DNA of 64,000 bases from Lycium barbarum (GCF_019175385.1 NC_083345.1:44493786-44557785); one strand, 5' to 3'. Positions 36,591 through 48,016 are shown, counted from the first letter of the stretch. Notes: generated from the letters alone by a model not told the origin. Numbers and translations: made by a program.

Positions 36591-39500
36591 TGTTGACACC
36601 CAATTTTGTCCCTCTTTTATTTAATTTATTCGGGTTTCTGAATTTACTAATGATCTAAATTCTTTATTTTTTCACAATATTTTATTGCTACTACTATTAA
36701 TATCACTACTTTTATTTTCAACATTACATGTATTACTTTACCACAAATTTGAAATGATTCGTCATTATTTCATTTTTTTTAGGGTTTGGACTCGTTAAAT
36801 TAATTACAAGACAACACTTTGTAAAATATTTATTTTTCTACATACTAATTATTTATTGTCTTTACATAATATATATTTTACCAGTTATTAAATTAGAAGC
36901 TCAAAAATAATTAAATAGAGGAGGAAGGACTAACAATCTTCAGCCAAATTAATGGCTTAAAATACAAATACAATGTTATTCCCCTACTCAAATAATCAGC
37001 CCACATTATTTCCCTACCAGCCCATTACCTAAATCTACCCGGTCCAGCCCAACAATTTTTACCCGACCCGGTCCAATTCCCCCCTAAACCTAACCCCTTC
37101 CTCTTTCTCTTTCTTTTCTTTTCTTTCTCCGCCTCCTCTGTCCTCTCTCTCTTTTCCCTCTCCCTTTGCCCTAATTTCTCCTCCATCTCACCCGCCTCCC
37201 TTTCTCCTTCCTTCACCATCATCTCCATTCTCCCACACCCACGTTCTCCCTCTGCACTTCCACATCTCCTTGTCCCCCCACGCCTTCGTCTCTCTCCTCA
37301 CGTTCTCCCCACACCCACGCCTCTGCCATCTTTCCCTGACACTTCCACCACGCCTGTTCCCCGCTTCCTCTCTCTCATACGCTCCTCTTCACTCTCAACT
37401 CTATAAATAATGAAGAATTACTCAATTGAAAGGGGGGACTGGACATTGTTTAGAAAAAAGAGGACTTGATTTAGCAAGAAACCGACAATCAAAAAAGAAA
37501 AGGATCTGGAACCAAAAATTCTCTACAAAACACAAGTTTAAACATCAAATATAGCCTGACTCTAAAAAGAACAGCCAACGATTACTCTATTTGTTGGTTG
37601 GAAACTTTGTCACTTTAATCGGGTTCTTCGAGTTCGAGTAGATTCGTGACCGTCGACACCCACTTCACTGCACCCACAAAAGGTCAGTACGTTCTTTTTC
37701 TTTCAATTCTGAAGTTTCGAATATGTTCGCGTGTTTGTTTCGCTTTGGTTGAATCCCAGTTTATGACTTGTAGTATCGAGCATGTTCATGTTTTAGTTAG
37801 TCTAATTTCGATTTAGTAATGAATAATGTTTATATGTTCGTGTCTTAATTCGGTTTAATTTCTGTTCAATAGTTGAATAGCATTGTGCATGTTCCTGTTT
37901 GATCAGTTTGATCTCGGTTAGGTGGTTAACAACATCTATAGGTCGATATATTAATCTGGTTTTAAGTTAATCTTGTCTTATTTGATGTTGTGGTCATTTA
38001 GCTTTATATGCGTTTGGAGGATTAGTCATATATAGACTTAAAACTCGTTTGCATATTTTGGTTAAATTATGAGTTAGCTTTAGGTTAGCAATCCTCCATT
38101 CTCTTCCATCTTTGCGATTTTACATTCCTCTGTTTTTTTTTTTTTTTGCTACATCTGCTTTTCTGTTGCCTGTCGAATTTGGTTGTCATGTTCTAGAGTA
38201 ATATTTACCTTCTGCCTAGTTTAATTATCGGTTTAGTATAGTTTAGTTATCAATGTTTGGTGTAATATGTATGTCCTGTTGTCGTAGTATCATAGTCAGT
38301 TCGTTTAGCCTAGTTGTCGTATAGCATAATATGAACTACCATCTCTGTGTTTAATTTAGTTTTTGGTCGCGATTATGACAATGCTTGTCTCCAGTGACTG
38401 GTTCAGATTTTCTCTGGATTAAGTTTGGTTCTCAGTTAGTGGGGGTTCTGTGTGGTGCAGCTGTTTAGAAGTATATGTTTTAGTAGTTATTGTTTCCCTT
38501 TTATTTTCCAGACCTTTTGACCACCCTCAATCTCAATGCTTATTTGCTGGGTTGTTTGAATTAGAATAGATTAGGGTATTGAAATAGCTAATCAGGAAAA
38601 CAAAACTGTCGTTTGTACACTAATTCGATATAGCTGTTGGTATAACATGGGCCCAGTTTTGAGCAGCTCGTTAAATGATTGATACAAGTCGGAATACTGA
38701 AAACGTCAATGTAGTTTTAAGTGTCGATTGAGAAATAGTTATTGGCACCATGGTCCTCCTCATTCCCTTTCCTCTTAAGGTGTTTATGTTATCTATACTT
38801 GATATATAAGAATACATCTGAACTTTGACATAATACTCTTCTGTATTCCAGTTTACTTTGATCACTCTCGAAACTATACTAATGTATAAGTGTTGAGCAT
38901 GTGTATGGTATTCTTCTGTTTTGAAATGGGATTTTCCCTGTGCAAATCTGTCTCCCTCAAATGCTTGTTCTTTCTATGAATCTGCCAATTTTAAAATCTG
39001 TTTAGTGATTCTGTTTGCAAACAAAAATAAAATATGCTGCTTTAGGTCCATCGAATATAAACTGAACATTAGTTTAAATCCTTGATTATCCAAGTTCTTT
39101 CGTTTGTTATTTAAAATCCCGAACCTTCATGTCTTTACTGTTTTCTGTTGCTGTTGGTTTGTAACGAAATGTTTCTGTTTAGATAAGATCATGCAGATGC
39201 TCGTATGAACATGTTTGACTTCTGATATGCTGATGAATCATGAAAACAGACATTAAACATTCTTTTTTTTTGTCGATTCTCGTCGTTCGGGATTTAACCC
39301 ATCGTTCACTGATACCACCTATTCCTTTCGGCATTTCAACTAGAATGTCATGGGTCGCATGATCTGTTTAAATTCGGTACGAGTTTTAAGGCTTGGCAGA
39401 TTCAGTTTAAATCGGGTTTGAGTTCCTGCAATCATGGTTTGCCTTCTTTGTGTCTAAAAAAATGTGATGGCGATCTACTGCCCATTTTATCTTTGTTTTA

Positions 39501-40887
39501 CCTATCATCAGTTCAGTTAGCTTCTGTTTTAGACCGAATACCATCCCTTTTCATTTTCACCACAAGTGTTCAGAATTCTATGTGCCTGCTTTATGCTACA
39601 TCTATCATAGTTGCTTCTTTTCTTGTTGTTTATTTAGAAGACATTAATATACTAATCATATAGTTGAATGCCATTGGCCCGTCTTGAATTTGCATTACAT
39701 ATGTCCTATTTTATTTATTGGGATATACACTAATCCTTCTCTTTTATTTTATGCATGACATCTCGCATACGAGTCCAAGCGACTCGTCATCCTCCTCCGC
39801 ATTCGATGTTGGGCCAAAGCCCAATAAATTTTCCTCTCTAGTAGCAGCCAATTCGCAGCCAAACAAGGAAATAAAAAATCTGGGCCGAAGCCCAATAGGT
39901 GTGACAACAGCAGCAACACATAAAAAACTGTTACTGGGCCGAAGCCCAACTGCAAACGGATCTCAGCAATCCAAATGGGCCAAGCCCATTTACATTATAT
40001 CTATCCCTCTATTTTTATTTTTGTGCGCATTTAACATGTATTGTATGACTAACATTTATGCTTGTTAATTGAGATAAAGTTTAGTAACATTAAGGGTTTT
40101 AGTTTAGTAATGGGTAGTTAATTCCACAAATTACATTCACTTCTATTTTTAAAACTATTTATAGTATCTATAACATTTATTTGAGTAATTGATTTTCAAA
40201 TTAGCATGACTACATCTTTTGGCTAAGGGAATCATAATTTATGCTTACTATTTTAGAAGTTTAAAACGTTACAAATTTTACACTAACGTTAGCTTATATC
40301 AAGAAATAAAAAGCAAATTAGTTTCAACGGGTAACTTTTTCACTTCAGTTCCTATCCAACACTTGAAATACATATTTGTTTAAAACAACCTTCGCACAAT
40401 ATACGTTGAACTAATAGTCTTTCTATAAAACTTTATTAAAGAACTCTTTTAAATTTGTTAGTCATTTTCTCCAAAACATATAAACATTACACATCCTGTT
40501 TCTTTTAGAACTAAACTCTTTATGCAACTATTATTTTCTACAAGTTTTACGTTAAATAACTTTAGGAATACTTATAAGATATTTTCTTAAACATTTAACG
40601 TCACATTTACACTTAGCCTAATTAAATTTTAAGTCCGGTCGGTTAACCATTGTTAATGGGTCTTAAAGGATGCCTAATACCTTCCCTTTAGACTAATTGA
40701 ACCCTTACCTAGAATCTTAAGTATCGCAGAACTTAAACAGAGCTAACTTTAAACATAACTTTAATAAACTTTGGGTGTCCTAATTCACCGTTAAATTAAT
40801 TAGGTGGCGACTCCTTAAAATAAACAAAAGCAGGAATCTCCAATATGTCGTACTTCTAATTTAACCCGGTTAAAATGGGGTATGACA
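36591..40887 (+). repeat. 3' LTR (4.3 kb) of the Ogre-like element
   Basis: 4,297 bp, near-identical to the 5' LTR throughout. Differences seen include ACAAGTATT versus ACATGTATT and poly-T length changes. Confidence 0.93.
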
Positions 40888-40892
40888 TCGGG

Positions 40893-41370
40893 TTTGTCGC
40901 ATTTAAAAGTTTTACATTCACAGCCAACTTCTTCTTGTAGTGCAAACTTTGATGAATATAACGTTTATTTGATGCAGCCAAATGTAGATATCAAAGAATT
41001 GGATGACTTGGACGTCTTAGCATGGTGGAAGAAGTACAAGGCAAGTTATCTGGTACTTTCAAGAATGGCTCGAGATATTCTTACGGTTCAAGTATCAACC
41101 GTGGCTTCAGAGAGCGCATTTAGCCAAGGAAGACAGCAAATTGGAGACCATAGACATTCATTATCCGGCTTTAGCTTGCAAGTACTAGTGTGCATTCGCG
41201 ATTGGATTAGATCGGAGTGACGCAACCAAAACTTAGAAGCGGAGGAAGGCGAAGAGGAAGAAATTGAAGATTTGATAGCTAGTGGACCGGACCAAATGGA
41301 AGACTTTGAAGATATTTCCATGGAAGAATATGATATGGGGAAAATTAACGAAATGATTCAGAATTGGTGA
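40893..41370 (+). pseudogene. hAT transposase, C-terminal dimerisation domain
   Basis: After the TCGGG duplication the transposase frame of 25201 resumes without loss. It carries the hAT family C-terminal dimerisation domain: DLDVLAWWKKY, then YLVLSRMARDIL, then VASESAFSQGRQQIGDHRHS. A TGA at 41218 after WIRSE probably replaces a CGA, because the frame continues with an acidic tail to a final TGA at 41368. Like the 5' part it is non-functional, and it lacks a promoter of its own. Confidence 0.88.
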
Positions 41371-41479
41371 TTTTATTATTCTACTATTTCTGTACAACTC
41401 ATGTATTATTTGCAAGTTAAAAAAAACTACAACTTGCAAATAAATGTTATCCAAGAATGAATAAAATATATGGCTCATT

Positions 41480-41696
41480 GAACTTTATATATAAGTTATA
41501 TATATTAAGTTATACATATATATAAGTTATATATAACTTAAACATATTTATATATATTAAGTTATATAACCTAAGTATATTGATACATATATTGATATAT
41601 ATAAGTATATTCTTACTATTTTTTAGGTATATATATATGTATACGTATATACGAATTTGTAAACTTAGAAAAAAATTAAGCTATAAATAACATAAG

Positions 41697-41773
<77 letters not shown>

Positions 41774-41992
41774 CCTAAGTATATTGATATATATACGTAT
41801 ATTCTTACTATATTTTAGGTATATGTAGTATAACACTATAACTTAAGCATATAACTTAATATATATATATATATGTATACACGTATATTCTGTATTGCTG
41901 ACTTGCTGTTAGCCTGTTAGTCAGTAAATATTTAAACTTTACTTATAAACTTGTATAACATATGTAAATATACCTACAATATACTAATAAAT

Positions 41993-42058
<66 letters not shown>

Positions 42059-42062
42059 CAAA
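41480..42062. repeat. (TA)n-rich region in the 3' part of the hAT element
   Basis: Long TA microsatellites at about 41701-41772 and 42000-42055, with looser TATATA and AAGTTATA repeats between. Confidence 0.9.
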
Positions 42063-42074
42063 AAAAAAGGGGTT

Positions 42075-42213
42075 TTGGACACTTTGAACCGGAACGGTTC
42101 CGGTTTGGGGTTTCAAACTGGTAAACCGGAACCGGTGGCCGGTTCCGGTTTTTTAACCGGAAACCGTCCGGTTCCGTAACCGGTTACCGGTCCGGTTCCG
42201 GTTAAACCGGTTG
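42075..42213. repeat. ACCGG-rich right subterminal region of the hAT element
   Basis: Dense AACCGG/CCGGTT motifs in both orientations, mirroring 22643-22785 and ending in the right terminal repeat. Confidence 0.8.
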
Positions 42214-42230
42214 ACGGGCTTATATATGAC

Positions 42231-42466
42231 CACAATTTCATCATATGAATCATGTTGCTTGTTTAATTATTGTCCTAAAGCACTGTTATAAACTCAGTGT
42301 GTGACCTTAGGCCCATTCGTCAAAAATTTGTGTCCATGTACATTTAATATTTCTCATCACATTTGCCGCGTCTCTATGCACCCCACATGTGTCTAAACAA
42401 ACCGATCACCATACCATAAGTCCTACTTTATCCCTCAATCCATATTGAAGAATTTGCATTTTACTC

Positions 42467-42507
<41 letters not shown>

Positions 42508-42615
42508 TTGCACCATTTTGGTAAATTTAACTGATTGGTCAATTCTTTTAAGAAACAGCCAACATCATAAAAGAAGACTAGCAGGAAGTAGGACATTACA
42601 CACACAGTCTCCAGC
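42231..42615 (+). promoter_or_regulatory. Upstream region of the second AVT6-type gene with (TA)n tract
   Basis: A (TA)n microsatellite at about 42470-42505 lies 110-145 bp upstream of the ATG, where a TATA box would be expected. The hAT insertion ends less than 400 bp upstream of the coding region. Confidence 0.45.
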
Positions 42616-44967
42616 ATGGGTTCAACCAAGAATGGTGCCGGTGTAGACGTTCCCTTGCTGCCGGAAAACATCTCTCCGACGAGGGAGAACCGGGGGATGA
42701 TATGGAGGACAGTGTTCAACGTGTCAACAAGTATTATTGGTGCAGGAATTATGTCAGTCCCAGCAACTATGAAGGTCTTAGGTGTCATTCCTGCATTCAT
42801 GTTGATTGTTCTGGTTGCTATATTAGTGGACATATCAGTAGATTTCATGTTGAGGTTCACGTATGCCGGCCAATCGACCACGTACGCTGGACTGATGAAA
42901 GAGAACTTTGGAAAGATAGGTTCCGTGGCAGTACAAATTTGTGTAATGATCTCCACTCTTGGTTGCTTGATCATATACCTCATTATTATCGGTATGTCTG
43001 ATTCTTTAAAAAATTTCTTATGCTTGTCATGGGATTCTAACGATGACTGAAGCCTCTATCTTGAAGGGCTGCGTGACTTTATCTCTTTGAAGGACTAACT
43101 CTTCTTTATATACACAATTTGATGTATGAGAATGAATTGGTCTTTTTTGGTTCAATCATTGGATTCCTCATCTAGAGATATCCAAATTTTGATGGCCAAT
43201 AATCGAAAGATAGTTTGAACTGATAAGAGCAATAATCAATTTTAGCTTGAAGCGTTTGTAGGGGAACCTACCTTATGTGCAATTTCTTTTCCGTCAATAC
43301 ACGCTTAATTTGTAGTTGAATTCCTTTTGTATTTGCTTGTTATGTTAATTCAATAGCCTTTTTTATTGCTTTTCGAAATGAAACTCTATTCTTTAATATG
43401 CAACGGAGTTTAGAACAGACCAAGTCATAGTTCAAAAACTAATTTCAGTTTCTACTTTAAGTTCAAATTAGGAGAGAGATTGAATGGTTCCCAGCTGAAA
43501 ATAGAAAAAGATAAATTTGAATATAATGAGTGAGCTAATTATTGTCTGTGGATCACCAGATTTAACTTGACATTTTTTATACTGAGTTCTGAGCTTCGAA
43601 TAATCATCTGATAAGATAGACTTGTACCCTTGGAAGCTGAAGGAAATTAGTGTATTCATTTACTAGACTCATATTTTTCTGTTGTCTGTTGATTTTTATG
43701 ATCAGGAGACGTACTTTCTGGACAAGGAGAACATCTTGGTGCTCTTCAAGAATGGTTTGGGATACGTTGGTGGAATTTGCGTGATTTAGCAATCTTATTC
43801 ATTGTCTTGTTTGTTATTCTTCCTCTAGTCCTATATCGGCGTGTAGGTCAGTGCATACTGCTCTTTGTTCCTTAATTTCTACCAGATTTCTTGGGGGTTA
43901 CTTTAATTGTGTTTAATCAATTTAAGGTATTCTCCAATAATTTCTGTTTCAATGGCCTGTAATTGCAGAATCTTTGTGGTTCAGCTCAGCAATTGCAGTT
44001 ATCCTGGCAATTGTATTTGTTGGTATATGTTCTGTAATGGCAATCCTTGCAATTATAAAAGGAGAAACAGTAAGGCCAAGAATGCTACCGGAGCTAAAAG
44101 ATAGCACTTCCTTCTTTAATCTTTTCACTGCTATCCCTGTTATTGTAACAGCTTTTACATTTCACTTCAATGGCAAGAGCCCTATATTCATTACAAGATA
44201 CTACATCGATTTCAGTTTTCTTAGTGGCAGAAATTGCTTTTCAATTTTTGGGATGGTCATGCTGAGTTAACTTTGTCTGATGCAGTTCATCCTATTGGAA
44301 TTGAGCTGGGGAAACCTGCAACCATGACCACTGCAGTCAAAATTTCACTATCATTTTGTACAGCCACCTATTTTTCAATTGGCATTTTTGGCTACCTTTT
44401 GTTTGGAGATTCAATCATGCCAGACATACTTGTAAATTTTGATAAGTCCTCCGGCGCTTCAGCAATAAGTTCCATTCTAAATGACATAGTTCGTCTAAGC
44501 TATGCCCTTCACCTAATGTTGGTATTTCCACTCTTAAATTTTTCTCTAAGGGCCAATATCAACGAACTCATATTCCCTAAGAATGATTTACTGGCAACTA
44601 ACACCAAACGATTCATGTATCTTACATTGATCTTGTTAGCTTTCTCGTATATAGCTGCAATTGCTATACCATCCATATGGTACATTTTCCAGTTCCTGGG
44701 ATCAACTTCAAATGTTTGCCTTGCCTTTATATTCCCAGGTGCAATTGCTCTAAGGTCTTTATCTTTCTCCTCAACCTTTTACTCTTTTAGAAAATGTTTT
44801 TTTTTTCTTGCGCTAAACATCTTAATTTGTTGTTTGACAGAGATGTCCATGGTTTATCTACAAGAAAAGACAAGATGATCGCAGTGGTTATGATTTTTTT
44901 AGCTGTTGCGACGAGCCTTATAACCATTGCTACCAACATCTACAACAATACTGGAAACAGTTCATAA
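42616..44967 (+). CDS. AVT6-type amino acid transporter, five exons (second paralogue)
   Basis: Coding exons are 42616-42991, 43706-43846, 43969-44172, 44286-44754 and 44841-44967, giving 438 residues ending at TAA 44965. Intron phases match the first paralogue at 8599, and exons 1 (376 bp) and 3 (204 bp) have the same length. Intron 3 starts with GC (AATG/GCAAGAG), a non-canonical GC-AG intron where the first copy has GTAAG. Motifs include FNVSTSIIGAGIMSVPATM, FGYLLFGDSIMPDILVNFD and LNDIVRLSYALHLMLVFPL. About ten or eleven membrane helices are expected. The family moves amino acids across membranes, with vacuolar carriers as the best-known relatives. By eye, exon 1 is roughly two thirds identical to the first paralogue. 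Confidence 0.92.
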
Positions 44968-45832
44968 TTTTTATCTTTTCCATGGGGATTTTATATTTTT
45001 TTACGACTGTTTTTTGGCAGATGACTGTGCGTGTATAGTTGGTGTCTTGGTGATATTAGCTAGTTTTCACGATATCTTTGTGAATACAAAACATAGTTAA
45101 ATTTCAGGTCAATCTTGTTGTTGGCGTAAATTATTGTAATGTGAAGGATTCCCAATTGTAACAAATGTGGTTCTCTATGAAGTTGAGCTCGTGGGGAAGA
45201 ACAGTAACGAAAAATGAACCAAATGCCTCAGTTTGATCTTTGCCTCTTGCTTTTGAAAGTCAATCAGCTGGCTCGATCTCGTGATGTAAAAGATTTAGGT
45301 GAAGCCTCATTTAATTGTGGGATATAATAAGAGGGATATGCAATTGAAGTTTATGCATGTAATATGTATGATGTGGCTGTATTGAAAGTGTTATTGAATT
45401 TTCAATACGTAAGATTAAAAATCTGGATAAATACATCCAGTTATGAAAGGAAATTTTAGGCCATGCAAAAGTTGGTAGCTGTCTTATAAACTAACTACTA
45501 TTAGTATGGGGCCGAAAATCCCTTCTGCTAAAAATGTGTTGGGATATTTTAATTACAATCTTAGACAACATACTAGACAACGGAACTAAGGAATAGGCAA
45601 AATTTATTATTTAGTTCAAGACCATTTCTTTTTTAAATGAGAATTTTTTTGACAAAACTAGAGATTATTAGATGTGCACCTAAGCCGGTGACTATATTAG
45701 CATCCGATAACAGTGCAAGGACGTTTTCTGCAAGAACATGCAAAGGACAAAATCATTTAAACATATTGGTCTTTAGTTTCATAAGGTTAAGAGACAAGGT
45801 GGAACTGATGATATAATTATTATTTCCTCCGT
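44968..45832. other. Downstream region of the second transporter gene
   Basis: Presumed 3' untranslated region followed by AT-rich DNA. Nothing else recognised. Confidence 0.4.
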
Positions 45833-45846
45833 CTCAATTTACATGG

Positions 45847-45955
45847 CACCATCACTACTAAAAAAATGCTGAAAATCAATCTAAAAAAATTGATTTTTCC
45901 GACCTCATGAGGTCGGTTTTGGAAAAAATGCGACCTCAAAATCGACTCAACAATA
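45847..45955. mobile_element. CACTA-like terminal fragment
   Basis: Begins near CACTACTAAAAAAATGC, a CACTA-type end, followed by the palindrome CCGACCTCATGAGGTCGG. It interrupts the Stowaway-like MITE before AAAAAGAGTGTCACC. A matching right end and 3-bp duplication were not found. Confidence 0.45.
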
Positions 45956-46038
45956 GGTTTTAAAAAGAGTGTCACCTTTCTATATTTAGAAATAATTTAA
46001 CTTTATGAGATGATTTACTGCCACACACAAATATCTAA

Positions 46039-46284
46039 GAGCCTGTTTGGATGGGCTTATGCCTATAAGCTGTTTGCAGCTTATAAGCTAAAAAAAATAA
46101 GTTAGGGTAGTCTAACTTTTTTTTTTTTTGGCTTATAAGCTGCTTTAGATAAGCTAAGTCAAATGGACCAAATTATTTTTTTGAGCTTATTTTAAGCACA
46201 AAATGACTTTAAGCTGGCCAGCCAAACACTCAAAAAAGTTGAAAACAGCTTATAAGCAACTTATAAGCCAATCCAAACGGGCTC
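46039..46284. mobile_element. Tourist-like (PIF/Harbinger-type) MITE
   Basis: 246 bp. Ends GAGCCTGTTTGGATGGGCTT and, read from the right, GAGCCCGTTTGGATTGGCTT. Flanked by TAA on both sides (46036-46038 and 46285-46287). Many GCTTATAAGC motifs inside. Confidence 0.85.
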
Positions 46285-46384
46285 TAAGACTTGTTTTGGA
46301 CCACAAATTTCAAAAGTCTTTCTTTCTTTCTTAAACTTCGTGCCAAGTCAAATGGTGCTACACAAATTGGAACGGAGGGAGGAA

Positions 46385-47051
46385 TATATAATACTATATT
46401 GATGACTAATCCTTTGTTTAAAAGGACTACTTATATTGTTCAAATTACAAGCTAATTCAAGCAAGTTATATGGTAATTATTCCGTATATATTGTTTTCGA
46501 TTCAGAATTGCACAAAATCGTAATTAAAATATTGACTTTTGCTACTTGTGAAATTTGATTATCTCGAGTTTGGCACAAAGAAAATATTCCCACATGAAAT
46601 TAAAATATCAGTCTCCATCGATCTAAGATTTCCAGCTTATGGGAACAAGACAGCGTACGTGGAAGAAATTGTTTGTTGTTGGGCTAAAATAGTCAACTAT
46701 TAACATTGGATGATATTGTCGCCTTTGAGCTAAGTTAACACGGTTTTTTTCAAAAGGACTCACACCATTAAAAGTACTAGTTTGTGATCACGTGTGTTGC
46801 ATGTATATCCCATGTTAATTGGTATCTCATGTCGATCACTAAATTTGAGGTTGATTTCATGATCGCACCATATTATTTCTTCTTGAGACACTAACTGTGT
46901 CTTTTATTAATCCTCTTGCAACCATCTATATTTATACATATATTTTTTGGTTTCCAATCAGGTGTGTGGTACTCGTATTGGGGCCCGATTAAATCCAGAT
47001 TCGCGTCGAAAAGTCCCACATTAGGGGTAAAGCGCTCTCTAACAAAGGGCA
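46385..47051. other. Intergenic DNA with a possible retroelement scrap
   Basis: No gene. 46975-47050 contains AAGTCCCACATTAGGGGTAA and nearby text that I recognise as recurring in nightshade repeats, but no boundaries can be given. Confidence 0.35.
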
Positions 47052-47158
47052 CTCCTTACTCAATGAGACTCAAAGTGCTATATTTATATTGTGTGCACAA
47101 ATAAGATTAAGCTTTCATTCTTTTGTTAATAATCTGGGCAACCACCAGTAATATGGTA

Positions 47159-47376
47159 TTTCCTCTGTTTCAATTTATGTGAACTTATTTCCTTATTAGT
47201 CCGTGCCAAAAAGAATGACCTTTTTCTATATTTTGAAACACTTTACCTTTATGCAATGATTTATAACCACACAAAATATATGTGACTCATTTAGGATCAT
47301 AAGTTTAAAAGTCTTCTCTTCTTTCTTAATCTCCGTACCCAGTCAAATGGGTTCACATAAATTGAAACTGAGGGAG
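47159..47376. mobile_element. Stowaway MITE with TA target duplication
   Basis: 218 bp. Inverted ends TTTCCTCTGTTTCAATTTAT and, from the right, CTCCCTCAGTTTCAATTTAT. TA at 47157 and 47377. The empty site is preserved in copy 2 of the local duplication, where a single TA remains. Confidence 0.92.
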
Positions 47377-47470
47377 TATTTGCTTTGGTGAATGAAATTT
47401 CTCTCATTTAAGGTAAAACAATGAACATCAAAATAAATGACTAAATGGTGAGCTTATATATACCAATTTA

Positions 47471-47693
47471 GAGCCCGTTTGGCTTAGCTTATAATAAGCT
47501 GTTTTCAGTTTTTTTGAGTGTTTGGTTGGCCAGCTTATAAGCTATTTTGTGCTTAAAATAAGCCCAAAAAAATAAGTTGGCCCGTTTGGCTTAGCTTAAA
47601 AAATGCAACTTAAAATATAAGTTGAGCTACCCCAATTTTTTTTTTTTTGGCTTATAAGCTGTTTTCAGCTTATAAGCCCATCCAAACAGGCTC
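47471..47693. mobile_element. Tourist-like MITE with TTA target duplication
   Basis: 223 bp. Ends GAGCCCGTTTGGCTTAGCTT and, from the right, GAGCCTGTTTGGATGGGCTT. TTA at 47468-47470 and 47694-47696. The empty site in copy 2 has a single TTA. A second GGCCCGTTTGGCTTAGCTT near 47580 suggests an internal duplication of the end. Related to 46039-46284. Confidence 0.92.
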
Positions 47694-48016
47694 TTATTAG
47701 CAGCTAATGCACGACTTCATTCTTGGTTACTTCAGTAATTACTTTTTTTTTCTGAAGTAATTTTTTTTTTCTCCTTACTCAATGAGACTCAAAAGTGCTA
47801 TATTTATATTGTGTGCACAAATAAGATTAAACTTTCATTCTTTTGTTAATAATCTTTGCAACCACCAGTAATATGGTATTTGTTTTGGTGAATGAAATTT
47901 CTCTCGTTTAAGGTAAAACAATGAACATCAAAATAAATGACTAAATGGCGAGCTTATATCTACCAATTTATTAGCAGCTAATGCACGACTTCATTCTTGG
48001 TTACTTCAGTAATTAC

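Larger units (their letters stand above)
25202..40887 (+). mobile_element. Tat/Ogre-like Gypsy element with gag but no pol, nested in the hAT transposase
   Basis: 15,686 bp. The LTRs are 25202-29500 and 36591-40887, both running TGTTGACACC to GGGGTATGACA, with a perfect 5-bp target duplication TCGGG (25197-25201 and 40888-40892). The primer site TGGCGACTCCGCTGGGGA at 29504 is the tRNA-Arg type known from Ogre/Tat elements. Inside is an intact gag (30696-32678), then about 3.9 kb without protease, reverse transcriptase or integrase but rich in tandem repeats, and a purine-rich tract before the 3' LTR. The LTRs look nearly identical, so it is young. The structure resembles the gag-only class called TR-GAG. 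Confidence 0.92.
22634..42222 (+). mobile_element. hAT transposon, split by a nested LTR retrotransposon
   Basis: The left end TAAACTCGTCAACCGGTT matches the reverse complement of the right end, TAAGCCCGTCAACCGGTT. Flanks are GATATGAC (22626-22633) and TATATGAC (42223-42230), an 8-bp target duplication with one mismatch, as expected for hAT. Both termini are dense in ACCGG/CCGGT motifs. Inside is a BED-finger hAT transposase gene on the + strand. The full span is 19.6 kb, of which 15.7 kb is the Ogre-like insertion (25202-40887), leaving a host element of about 3.9 kb. Confidence 0.9.
45833..46383. mobile_element. Stowaway-like MITE with two nested insertions
   Basis: The left end TTTCCTCCGTCTCAATTTAC pairs with the right end, which reads CTCCCTCCGTTCCAATTTGT from the other strand. 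TA dinucleotides lie on both sides. The interior matches its own arms through GGCACCAT and ATGGTGC. A CACTA-like piece and a Tourist-like MITE are inserted within. Confidence 0.75.
47052..48016 (+). repeat. Direct duplication, copy 1 with two MITEs and copy 2 empty
   Basis: Copy 1 (47052-47742) and copy 2 (47771-48016) share CTCCTTACTCAATGAGACTC, TGTGCACAAATAAGATTAA, GGTAAAACAATGAACATCAA and TTAGCAGCTAATGCACGACT. Copy 1 is longer because of MITEs at 47159-47376 and 47471-47693. Copy 2 has the unoccupied targets ATATGGTATTTG and CCAATTTATTAGC. Confidence 0.93.

Noticed and set aside
42435..42983. 182-residue minus-strand frame
   Set aside because: Antisense shadow of exon 1 of the transporter plus the TA microsatellite.
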